Positions 1 through 7,286 of a stretch of DNA of 7,286 nt are shown here, in pieces. The stretch lies in NCBI GenBank assembly GCA_021817755.1, contig JAKAGC010000185.1, positions 1 to 7,286 of the forward strand. The letters run 5' to 3'. Position 1 is the first letter of the stretch. Each line of letters opens with the position of its first letter. Under the pieces are notes generated by a model, which did no database searches, was not told the DNA's origin, and saw only the letters and a program-made list of their open reading frames with translations. This DNA comes from Acidobacteriota bacterium. GTDB taxonomy: Bacteria > Acidobacteriota > Aminicenantia > UBA2199. The position numbers were made by a program, and so were the translations under genes.

Positions 1-20
1 ACTTTTTAAAATTAAAAAGT
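1..20. repeat. Short AT-rich inverted repeat
   Basis: Two perfect 7-base arms (ACTTTTT and AAAAAGT) flank a 6-base spacer at the very edge of the window. It lies beyond the last gene of the leftward operon and could be part of a terminator or the end of a neighbouring transcription unit. The window ends before any U-tract on the minus strand can be seen. Apart from this repeat and the one at 78-119, positions 1-124 show no gene. Confidence 0.3.
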
Positions 21-77
21 GCAGTTTTGAATTTTAGCCAACACTATTATTTCTTAAGAAGAGAATTATAAAAAATG

Positions 78-119
78 AAAATAGAAAAATCCCGGCTTCA
101 TGTCATAAAATTCTATTTT
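78..119 (-). terminator. Possible operon terminator hairpin
   Basis: A perfect 9-base inverted repeat (AAAATAGAA at 78-86, TTCTATTTT at 111-119) starts five bases after the stop codon of the AAA+ regulator gene. Read on the minus strand it is followed by CATTTTTT, a U-rich tail. The stem is almost all A-U with one G-C pair and the loop is 24 bases, so it would be a weak intrinsic terminator. Its position after the last gene of the operon is the main support. Confidence 0.4.
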
Positions 120-124
120 AGGGG

Positions 125-1030
125 TTATTTTAATTTATTATATAATGATTTTCGTGAAATACCGAGAATGTTGGCTACTTTAACTTTATTCCGGTATTTT
201 TGCAGAAGAAAGGTGATATATTTCTGTTCGAGTTCCTCGAGAGTTATATCCCTATTTATTATAGATTCGAGGAAATCCGTACTATTCTTCAACAATAATT
301 GAATATCATCATGGGTTAATTGTTTCTTCTTTATTGCAACTGAGGTAATAAAATTTTCCAATTCACGGATATTTCCACGCCAGGGATAAAGCCGTAATAA
401 TTCCAGATCGTCTTCGCCCAATGTAAAATCGATTTGTTTTGATTTGGCAAAATACCGTAAAAGAGGAATAATATCTTTTTTCCGTTCCCGGAGAGGAGGA
501 ATTCTGACTTTATGGGTTGAAATACGGTAAAACAAATCGGCACGAAAAGTTCCTTCCCTTACTTTTTGTTCAATATCATCATCTGCTGAAAAGACGAACC
601 TGACATTGATATCCTGCTCTTCGACAGACCCCAGAGGAAAAAACTTCTTTCTTTCAATAATCCTGAGAAGTCTGGCTTGAAGGTTTAAATCGAGTAAATC
701 GATTTGATTTAAAAATAAAATACCCCCGGTAGCTTTGCTCCATTTTCCTTCAAAATCTCTATCTGCACCGGTAAAGGCTCCACGTTTATAACCGAACCAT
801 TCGCTTTCAAGGAGATTCGGAGGAACATCACCGCAATTCAGATTAAGGATAGTAGAGTATGAACTAACAGCAGAAAGATAATTGGCCCAAAAATCTTTTC
901 CTACCCCAGTTTCGCCATATATTAATAGGTTGGAATCAAAGTCAGCGACTTGATGAATCAGCTCTTTAATAGCAAGAGACTGCTCATCATTCAGATTCCG
1001 AATCAATGTAGAAATTGTATCGTTTAGCAT
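125..1030 (-). CDS. Sigma-54-activator-like AAA+ protein with altered Walker B, Fis-type HTH
   Basis: A 301-residue protein with a short N-terminus, a sigma-54 interaction AAA+ domain (about 15-235) and a C-terminal Fis-type helix-turn-helix (about 265-301). It has no receiver, PAS or GAF domain, so the layout resembles PspF. Visible motifs are Walker A GETGVGKD (39-46), the switch Asn in LNC (N65), the sigma-54 contact loop GAFTGA (84-89), arginine fingers R163 and R169, and sensor II GNIREL (219-224). The Walker B segment reads GGILFLNQI (102-110), where the family has LFLDEI: both acidic residues are amides. Sensor I has Ala-Asp (149-150) in place of Thr-Asn. The family uses ATP hydrolysis to remodel sigma-54 RNA polymerase; here hydrolysis is probably lost or very weak (inference). 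ATG at 1030 overlaps rsfS by 44 bases with no good Shine-Dalgarno. An in-frame ATG at 1102 would add a stretch unlike the family. TTG at 1006 is another possible start. Confidence 0.9.
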   Translation of the reverse strand: MLNDTISTLIRNLNDEQSLAIKELIHQVADFDSNLLIYGETGVGKDFWANYLSAVSSYSTILNLNCGDVPPNLLESEWFGYKRGAFTGADRDFEGKWSKATGGILFLNQIDLLDLNLQARLLRIIERKKFFPLGSVEEQDINVRFVFSADDDIEQKVREGTFRADLFYRISTHKVRIPPLRERKKDIIPLLRYFAKSKQIDFTLGEDDLELLRLYPWRGNIRELENFITSVAIKKKQLTHDDIQLLLKNSTDFLESIINRDITLEELEQKYITFLLQKYRNKVKVANILGISRKSLYNKLK

Positions 1031-1383
1031 CCATCCACAATTTTTCCAGGGCGTACTTTTTCCTGGTTTCTTCACTAAAAATATGAATAATAAAATCGAC
1101 ATAATCGATCAGTATCCATTCGGCTTCTTGTTCGCCTTCAACTCCAAAAGGTTTTAGTTTATGTTCTTTTCGGAGTATATCCTGGATTTCATCCGATATG
1201 GCTTTATTCTGGCGTGAGGAGTTCCCGTGGCAGATCAACATATAATCGGTAATATCGGTAAGATCTTTCATTTTTAAAACGATAATCCTTTCGGCTTTTT
1301 TATCCAGCATGATCGAGACGGTCTTTTTTATTTCCGCGGGAATCCTCCGTCGTTTTAAATCCGCAGAAAGTTCTTGAAATTCC

Positions 1384-1394
<11 letters not shown>
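987..1394 (-). CDS. rsfS: Ribosomal silencing factor RsfS
   Basis: RsfS (RsfA, Iojap/DUF143 family) binds ribosomal protein uL14 on the large subunit and blocks joining of the small subunit, lowering translation when nutrients are scarce. Family signatures are clear: KKAERIIVL (32-40), TDYMLICHGNSSRQ (49-62), VEGEQEAEWILIDYVDFIIHIF (85-106, broken here only by residue drift) and the closing RKKYALEKLWMDA (111-123). At 135 residues it is somewhat longer than usual, because about 20 basic, polar residues precede the conserved domain. The ATG at 1394 has GGAGGA at 1406-1411, 11 bases upstream. Met29 would cut into the first helix, so the long form is preferred. Its start overlaps the end of nadD by 11 bases, a pairing also common in other phyla. 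Confidence 0.95.
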
Positions 1395-3064
<1,670 letters not shown>

Positions 3065-3088
3065 CTATAAACAAAAAAAACATCACGT

Positions 3089-3343
3089 TTAATTATTGGC
3101 TTCAACCTCGACAAATTTCCTATGGTTACGATCAACGAACCGGACTGTACCGTTAGTCAATGCGTATAAGGTAAAATCTCTGCCGATCCCGACATTTTTA
3201 CCGGGTTTAAAATTGGTTCCTCTTTGTCGGACAATAATGGTTCCAGCATTAATTTCCTGTCCGCCATGGCGTTTTACGCCAAGCATTTTGGGGTTACTAT
3301 CGCGTCCATTCTTACCGCTTCCACCTGATTTCTTATGTGCCAT
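3089..3343 (-). CDS. rpmA: 50S ribosomal protein L27 (bL27)
   Basis: L27 is a large-subunit protein whose flexible N-terminus reaches the peptidyl-transferase centre. The 84-residue basic protein has the family pattern: [19 protein letters not shown] at the start, then LGVKRHGGQ and IIVRQRGT(N)FKPG, and a final RKFVEVEA. The mature N-terminus follows the initiator Met directly, so no proteolytic trimming is expected. This agrees with the lack of a Prp protease gene between rplU and rpmA. AGGAG lies about 8 bases before the ATG. The gene starts 29 bases after the rplU stop and is cotranscribed with it. Confidence 0.98.
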   Translation of the reverse strand: MAHKKSGGSGKNGRDSNPKMLGVKRHGGQEINAGTIIVRQRGTNFKPGKNVGIGRDFTLYALTNGTVRFVDRNHRKFVEVEANN

Positions 3344-3372
3344 AGTTGTTTCTCCTTATTCTATCAATTAGA

Positions 3373-3696
3373 TCAGGAACCCAATTGAATTTTATCAATC
3401 CGGACGCGATGGAGCTGCTGTCTATGTCCACGAGTTCTCCGGTACTGTTTTTTGGATTTCTTCTTAAAAATAATCACTTTTGGGGCTTTAATGAGTTCCA
3501 ATACGGATGCAGTAACTTTCGCATTCTCCACGTAAGGTTGCCCAATGTGTAATTCTTGATCTTTTACTAGCAGTACACTGTCAAAATCGACTTTATTGTC
3601 ATCGGAAATTTTTTCCTTTTGTATTAACTCGACTTCCAGCACATCGCCTTCTTCAACTTTGTATTGTTTGCTTCCTGTTTCGAGAATTGCATACAT
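3373..3696 (-). CDS. rplU: 50S ribosomal protein L21 (bL21)
   Basis: L21 binds 23S rRNA in the large subunit. The 107-residue protein begins MYAILETGSKQYKVEEGD, the standard L21 start, and carries the basic C-terminal signature KKSKKQYRRTRGHRQQLHRV (about 76-95). An in-frame ATG at 3723 would add nine residues. It is rejected because it lies upstream of the transcription start predicted from the promoter at 3726-3754. The ATG at 3696 also has AAGGAG seven bases upstream. It is the first gene of the rplU-rpmA-obg-nadD-rsfS-AAA+ operon. The expected leader is only about 22 bases, too short for an L21-binding leader structure. Confidence 0.98.
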   Translation of the reverse strand: MYAILETGSKQYKVEEGDVLEVELIQKEKISDDNKVDFDSVLLVKDQELHIGQPYVENAKVTASVLELIKAPKVIIFKKKSKKQYRRTRGHRQQLHRVRIDKIQLGS

Positions 3697-3703
3697 GGTT
3701 TTT

Positions 3704-3709
3704 CTCCTT
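3704..3709 (-). promoter_or_regulatory. Ribosome binding site that fixes the rplU start
   Basis: AAGGAG on the minus strand, seven bases before the ATG at 3696. It lies within the predicted 5' leader and downstream of the alternative ATG at 3723, so it decides between the two starts. Confidence 0.85.
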
Positions 3710-3725
3710 GAGTATAATAGCATTT

Positions 3726-3754
3726 TTTATACCATAGATTCGAGAGGAAGTCAA
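3726..3754 (-). promoter_or_regulatory. Sigma-70-type promoter of the rplU operon
   Basis: On the minus strand TTGACT (3749-3754) is followed after exactly 17 bases by TATAAA (3726-3731). Transcription would begin near 3719, leaving a leader of about 22 bases that contains the AAGGAG. The -35 box sits in the loop of a short inverted repeat (3743-3747 with 3756-3760). No -24/-12 sigma-54 element is seen here. Confidence 0.8.
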
Positions 3755-3794
3755 CCCTCTATTTCCCCAAATTTCACAGTTTAAAAGGGTTGAA

Positions 3795-3865
3795 CCCGGA
3801 GCGATATGTATTTGGTAATATCGCCGGGAGAAAAAATTTGAACGGTTTTTTCATACCCCGGCGAT
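3795..3865. repeat. Three-arm palindromic element, possible terminator or attenuator
   Basis: Three related arms lie between the zinc-ribbon gene and the rplU promoter: A at 3795-3807 (CCCGGAGCGATAT), B at 3818-3828 (ATATCGCCGGG) and C at 3857-3865 (CCCGGCGAT). B pairs with A as an 11-base-pair stem with a 2-base bulge and a 10-base loop. It can instead pair with C over 9 perfect bases, and that longer hairpin can be extended by an A6/T6 pairing (3831-3836 with 3846-3851). The two pairings exclude each other. In the direction of transcription C comes first and the B/A hairpin last. B/A is followed by TTCAACCCTTTT, not a strong U-tract. It most likely ends the upstream unit; a regulatory switch or a dispersed intergenic repeat are alternatives. 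Confidence 0.55.
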
Positions 3866-3909
3866 TGAAATTTAAATTTTATTGCAAATGACTTAGATGT
3901 TAACAAAAA

Positions 3910-5040
3910 TTAACTGGCTCCGTTTGCAAGCATTACGATGATAACGATAACTGCAATTATGGCAAGAATAAACATAATAATCTTCATTGCACTATATGGA
4001 CGTTCACCTTGAACTTCTCCGGTCTGACCATTTACAAGAAAACGGAAAACCCGATCTTTAAAACGATAAGAACTGATCCATATAGGGAGCAAGATATGTT
4101 TAAATGTAATATCATCATATGTGGTGGTCATTGTATGAATTCTCTGTTCATCACCACCGATATCATGATTAATTGCGTACCGGATGGTAGGTATCATTTT
4201 TTCTTTTGCAACATTCAATCCGGTCGTTACATCAACCTGGTAGGATTCGGACCGGAAACCGCCCAGGTATTTATCATTATAAGGAACCAGTTGTTTCAGA
4301 TTCCATGGTTCGAGTCTTTCGGTGTATTGAGTGGGAAGAGAAGAACTGGCAATGACAAGAATATCATCAAAATTATTTCTTACCTGCCCTGAAGCATAAG
4401 TCCACTGAACACGCCTAACCTGCCGTGTTTTTGTGACGGATTGCCCATTTTCAGTGGAGGTATAGGTTTCTGTTTCATAGTAGTAAGTTCCACGCTGTCC
4501 GGTGTAATCGGTCCAGGTTCTGGCATCGTATGTCCAATAGGGAACATATATACCATTTAAACGTTCGTTAGCGATATCAGCTTTTTTAAGATCAGAAGGA
4601 GCAAACCATAATTTTTTAATCCACCCACGGAATAAATCGGATGCTTTTTTCCGGTCAACAACAAAAGGTACAAGGGATTTTGGTTTAAGGATGGAATTAG
4701 TGGTACCGGTTTTTACAACGATATTGGATGCACAATAGGGGCAACGGTCGGCAGTAACATTGGGTGCCAAAGTAACTGATGCACCGCAGGCGGTACATTT
4801 AACGGTTACCACATCCATTTTTTCTTCATGAGGTAGTTTCTGATCTATAAATTTTTCATAGTCGATTTCTTCAATAATCTCAACTGAATCTTGTATTACA
4901 TTTTCTGCCCCACAATATGTACAAGTGAGATTTTTTGTTCCGGGTTTATATTCCAATACTGCACCACATCCTGAACATTTTAATTCATTGCTTACCTTAT
5001 CCCTGGTAAGTTCGGGAGGTTCTATATTCGTATTATTCAT
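3910..5040 (-). CDS. Double zinc-ribbon protein with C-terminal membrane anchor (YdjG-like)
   Basis: A 376-residue protein. Two zinc ribbons with the same spacing, CxxC-14 residues-CxxC, stand at C22/C25/C40/C43 and C82/C85/C100/C103, exactly 60 residues apart. A long central region (about 118-345), rich in Tyr, Trp and Thr, contains VPYWTYDART (166-175) and a polar Tyr/Thr stretch. One strongly hydrophobic helix at 352-371 ends six residues before the C-terminus, so the bulk of the protein is probably cytoplasmic and tail-anchored. This type is often labelled TFIIB zinc-ribbon or PriA-like, but no helicase motif is present. It starts 28 bases after the SPFH gene, with GGAG seven bases before the ATG. 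The pair recalls YdjI/YdjG, encoded beside pspA in Bacillus and linked to envelope stress. That role is an inference here. Confidence 0.85.
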   Translation of the reverse strand: MNNTNIEPPELTRDKVSNELKCSGCGAVLEYKPGTKNLTCTYCGAENVIQDSVEIIEEIDYEKFIDQKLPHEEKMDVVTVKCTACGASVTLAPNVTADRCPYCASNIVVKTGTTNSILKPKSLVPFVVDRKKASDLFRGWIKKLWFAPSDLKKADIANERLNGIYVPYWTYDARTWTDYTGQRGTYYYETETYTSTENGQSVTKTRQVRRVQWTYASGQVRNNFDDILVIASSSLPTQYTERLEPWNLKQLVPYNDKYLGGFRSESYQVDVTTGLNVAKEKMIPTIRYAINHDIGGDEQRIHTMTTTYDDITFKHILLPIWISSYRFKDRVFRFLVNGQTGEVQGERPYSAMKIIMFILAIIAVIVIIVMLANGAS

Positions 5041-5068
5041 GGTTTATCTCCACATCTATATAAAAATC

Positions 5069-6187
5069 TTACATTGGAGGAACCGGTGGAGGGCCTGGAG
5101 GTGCAAAAAGTACAGCTATTTCAGGTACATCCGAAGCTTTCGCCCATGCAGCCATTCCTTGTTTCCAAACAAAAGAACCGGGTGTAAGCTGCTGCTGCAT
5201 AATCATTTGACGCAGGGCATTTTCATCATAGGGCCCAGCTTGCTGTCCGTTAATGACGACATGGAAGGAAACAGCTCCGGGAATAGGAGGAGGACCTCCT
5301 GCCTGGGGACCTTGAGCGGGTTGTGCTTGATGCTGTTGGAAAGAAGTAGCCATCTGGTTAGCCATTGCAAACCCCATTCCCATACCGATTCCACTGGATG
5401 CACCACCATTGGGATTTGCAGCAGCAACAGTCATGGAATTAGCAGCCTGGTATTTCATAAAATTATCGAGGTTTCCAATAACTCCCATACTATTTCTTTT
5501 ATCAATAGCTTCTTCAACTTCTGGTGGAAATGAAATATTTTCCACTAATAGCTTACTTAATTGCAAACCATATTCATCATATTCGGGTTGAACTTTATCC
5601 TGGATTAATTTGGACAATTCATCATAATGAGCAGACATATCGATAGCAGGAATTCTGCTTTGAGCTATTGCATCCGAAAATCGTGTAATGATTATATTTC
5701 GTAATTGTTCTGTGATCTCTTCAACATTAAAACGAGGATCTGTTCCTGCAATCTCTCTAATAACTTTTACAGGATCCTTAATACGAACTGTATAACTACC
5801 AAATGCTCTTAAACGAATTGGTCCGAATTCTGGATCTCTCAACATTACGGGATTCTTTGTACCCCATTTCCGATCTGTAAAATTCTTTGTATTTGCAAAA
5901 TATACTTCTGCCTTAAATGGACTATTAAAACCATACTTCCATCCCTTCAGCGTTGCAAGAATGGGAACGTTCTTCGTCTCAAGAGTGTATGTTCCGGGCT
6001 GAAAAACATCAGCAAGCTGACCTTCATTTACAAATACAGCTACTTGAGATTCCCGGACAACCAATTTGGCGCCGTATTTTATTTCATTTTGATACCGTTC
6101 AAACCGGTACAACATTGTATCGTTGGATGGATCCAACCATTCGATAATATCAATAAACTCAGCTTTTAATTTATCAAATAATCCCAT
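5069..6187 (-). CDS. SPFH-domain protein with C-terminal GYF_2-like domain (YdjI-like)
   Basis: A 372-residue protein with no membrane helix or signal peptide. Residues 1-19 (MGLFDKLKAEFIDIIEWLD) form a probable amphipathic helix. An SPFH/Band-7 domain follows (about 35-235, including VVRESQVAVFVNEGQLADVF and RAFGSYTVRIKDP), of the type often annotated as virion core protein-like. A flexible linker rich in Gly, Met, Gln and Pro spans 255-305. A GYF_2 (DUF4339)-like domain fills 306-362 (FHVVINGQQAGPYDENALRQ, then GSFVWKQGMAAWAKASDV), and the protein ends in a Pro-rich tail. SPFH proteins oligomerise at membranes; the GYF_2 domain probably binds proline-rich partners or its own tail. Bacillus YdjI ends in zinc ribbons; here those are on the next gene product. 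AGGAGG lies seven bases before the ATG. It has its own promoter. Confidence 0.9.
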   Translation of the reverse strand: MGLFDKLKAEFIDIIEWLDPSNDTMLYRFERYQNEIKYGAKLVVRESQVAVFVNEGQLADVFQPGTYTLETKNVPILATLKGWKYGFNSPFKAEVYFANTKNFTDRKWGTKNPVMLRDPEFGPIRLRAFGSYTVRIKDPVKVIREIAGTDPRFNVEEITEQLRNIIITRFSDAIAQSRIPAIDMSAHYDELSKLIQDKVQPEYDEYGLQLSKLLVENISFPPEVEEAIDKRNSMGVIGNLDNFMKYQAANSMTVAAANPNGGASSGIGMGMGFAMANQMATSFQQHQAQPAQGPQAGGPPPIPGAVSFHVVINGQQAGPYDENALRQMIMQQQLTPGSFVWKQGMAAWAKASDVPEIAVLFAPPGPPPVPPM

Positions 6188-6194
6188 TAAACAA

Positions 6195-6200
6195 CCTCCT
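6195..6200 (-). promoter_or_regulatory. Strong ribosome binding site of the SPFH gene
   Basis: A full AGGAGG lies seven bases before the ATG at 6187. It is the best match to the 16S rRNA tail in the window, suggesting efficient translation of the SPFH protein. Confidence 0.85.
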
Positions 6201-6222
6201 TTTTTGGATTCAATTTATTGTA

Positions 6223-6252
6223 ATTATAAAATAAAGAGAAAAGAAAAGTCAA
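6223..6252 (-). promoter_or_regulatory. Sigma-70-type promoter of the SPFH/zinc-ribbon unit
   Basis: On the minus strand TTGACT (6247-6252) and TATAAT (6223-6228) are separated by 18 bases. Transcription would start near 6216, about 30 bases before the ATG at 6187. The -35 box begins seven bases after the rnc stop codon. No intrinsic terminator is seen between rnc and this promoter, so some read-through from rnc is possible. Confidence 0.75.
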
Positions 6253-6258
6253 ATCAAA

Positions 6259-6990
6259 TCAATCCTTCTTAAGGAAAAATACCTCGGAAAGCTTTTCATA
6301 ATTGATGAATTCATCGATATTCTTAAGAGCATTAAAAGCAGCATCTTGCTCTGCTTTTCGCTTGTTATTCCCTCCACCTCTTCCGATCTCCGTATTCTCA
6401 AGATAAACAGCTGCTGTAAAAAATACATTTGGAGGTTTACCTGTTTCATCTATGATTTTATAAATAGGGAGATAGTTTTTCTTTCGTTGGATTAGTTCTT
6501 GTAGTTCGGATTTATAATCATTTATTTTTATTTCTTTTTTTGTAAATTTATCCAATGCTTCCTTGAAACAAGCAATAATAATAGAAGTAACGTTTTTAAA
6601 ACTGGAATCGAGATAAATTGCACCCATAAGCGCTTCAAAAAGCGAGGCACTGATTTTATTATTATTTCTCCCGTCGTTTTTTTCTTCTCCCTTTCCTAAG
6701 AAAGCATAATCGCTAAGATTTACGGAAGCAGAAATCCGGGCTAAAGAGTTGGTGGAAACAAGATGAGATTTTACTTTCGATAATTCACCTTCACTCAGAT
6801 TAGAGAGACGACGATATAGAAAATCGGTAATAACAAGGTTAATAACAGAGTCACCTAAAAATTCCAGTTTTTCATTATCAGGTAACCCCTTTTTCACACC
6901 TTCATTGTAGGACTTATGGATCAGTGCATTTCTTAAGAGTTCTTTGTTCTTGAAAGTATAATTAATTTTATGTTCAAGTTCTTCCATCAT
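6259..6990 (-). CDS. rnc: Ribonuclease III
   Basis: RNase III cuts double-stranded RNA, mainly rRNA precursors and some mRNAs. The 243-residue protein has the catalytic domain (about 4-150) with the signature NEKLEFLGDSV (39-49) and a double-stranded RNA-binding domain (about 157-226). By the E. coli scheme the key acids are E40, E43, D47, E67 and E119, all present. The position of E. coli D114, a metal ligand, is Ser116 (ISASLFEAL, 113-121; codon TCG). The start is one of two adjacent ATGs at 6990 and 6987. Only a weak GGTGA precedes them, about eight bases away. The gene follows the phosphatase gene after 30 bases and is probably cotranscribed with it. No promoter for it is visible. Confidence 0.96.
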   Translation of the reverse strand: MMEELEHKINYTFKNKELLRNALIHKSYNEGVKKGLPDNEKLEFLGDSVINLVITDFLYRRLSNLSEGELSKVKSHLVSTNSLARISASVNLSDYAFLGKGEEKNDGRNNNKISASLFEALMGAIYLDSSFKNVTSIIIACFKEALDKFTKKEIKINDYKSELQELIQRKKNYLPIYKIIDETGKPPNVFFTAAVYLENTEIGRGGGNNKRKAEQDAAFNALKNIDEFINYEKLSEVFFLKKD

Positions 6991-7020
6991 AATAAATTCA
7001 CCATGGAATAGATTTAATTG

Positions 7021-7286
7021 TCATGCCTTAACTTTCAATAAGATAAAAGTCAAATCATCTCTTTTTACATCGGTCCCGGAAAATTCAATACTAAAATCGA
7101 GAATGATTTTTTTTATTTCAGCAGCCGAAAGATGATGATTTCTGAGAATAATCTGTTTTAATTGGTTAATTCCCAACATCTCTTCGGACTCATTCATAAT
7201 TTCAGTGAGCCCATCGGAAAACAGAATCAGTATATCGCCAGGATTGTAAGACATTTCGACTTCATCAAGTTTTCCCCTGGAGAAAT
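7021..7286 (-). CDS. PP2C-type serine phosphatase, SpoIIE/RsbU family (3' end only)
   Basis: The last 88 residues of a gene whose start lies beyond the right edge; the frame is open to position 7286. The segment YNPGDILILFSDGLTEIMNE matches the SpoIIE/RsbU motif (Y-x-PGD-x-x-x-x-x-SDGLTE), and DDLTFILLKVKA at the end matches the closing DD-x-T strand. The Asp residues in SDG and DD are metal ligands in the family. Such phosphatases dephosphorylate anti-sigma-factor antagonists or similar proteins, usually under control of N-terminal sensor domains. Those domains are not in view, so the input signal is unknown. Confidence 0.88.
   Translation of the reverse strand, partial: FSRGKLDEVEMSYNPGDILILFSDGLTEIMNESEEMLGINQLKQIILRNHHLSAAEIKKIILDFSIEFSGTDVKRDDLTFILLKVKA

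Noticed and set aside
75..302. 75-codon plus-strand frame at the left edge
   Set aside because: Most of it is antisense to the Fis-type HTH end of the regulator. Its start lies in the putative terminator.
1031..1102. N-terminal extension of the AAA+ regulator from an upstream ATG (MSILLFIF...)
   Set aside because: It lies wholly inside rsfS in another frame, has no family similarity, and would give a 116-base overlap. The ATG at 1030 gives a PspF-like layout.
3697..3723. Nine-residue N-terminal extension of L21
   Set aside because: The extra ATG is upstream of the predicted transcription start and lacks a ribosome binding site. L21 normally begins MYAI.
4925..5533. 202-codon open frame on the plus strand
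   Set aside because: It runs antisense across two real genes and their junction. The translation is compositionally odd and matches no family I know.

Overview
The window is a 7.3 kb piece of an AT-rich bacterial chromosome. All ten recognisable genes lie on the minus strand, so the text below follows transcription from the right end to the left. The content is mostly housekeeping: a SpoIIE/RsbU-type phosphatase end, RNase III, ribosomal proteins L21 and L27, Obg, NadD and RsfS. I cannot assign a phylum from this alone. The L27 protein starts directly with MAHKKSGG, without the cleavable N-terminal extension of Firmicutes and Fusobacteria, and no Prp protease gene sits between rplU and rpmA. 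Both facts argue against those phyla. Coding density is high, with gaps of about 30 bases or short overlaps.

Right part (6259-7286): the 3' end of a PP2C-like serine phosphatase gene is followed after 30 bases by rnc. Middle part (3910-6187): a two-gene unit with its own clear sigma-70-type promoter encodes a soluble SPFH-domain protein with a C-terminal GYF_2-like domain, and a protein with two zinc ribbons and one C-terminal membrane helix. This resembles the YdjI/YdjG partners of PspA in Bacillus envelope stress, but no pspA is in view. Between this unit and rplU lies a palindromic intergenic stretch in which one arm can pair with either of two others.

Left part (125-3696): a textbook TTGACT-N17-TATAAA promoter drives rplU-rpmA-obg-nadD-rsfS and a final gene for a sigma-54-activator-like AAA+ protein. 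The last four genes are chained by overlaps of 11, 11 and 44 bases. The operon therefore combines ribosomal proteins, ribosome-assembly and silencing factors and an NAD biosynthesis enzyme with a transcription regulator.

The most unusual item is that regulator. It keeps Walker A, GAFTGA, both arginine fingers, sensor II and a Fis-type HTH, but its Walker B acidic pair is replaced by Asn-Gln and its sensor I Thr-Asn by Ala-Asp. It probably binds ATP but hydrolyses it poorly or not at all. Also of note are an RNase III with Ser at one metal-ligand Asp position, and a hairpin that presents the Shine-Dalgarno sequence of obg in its loop.
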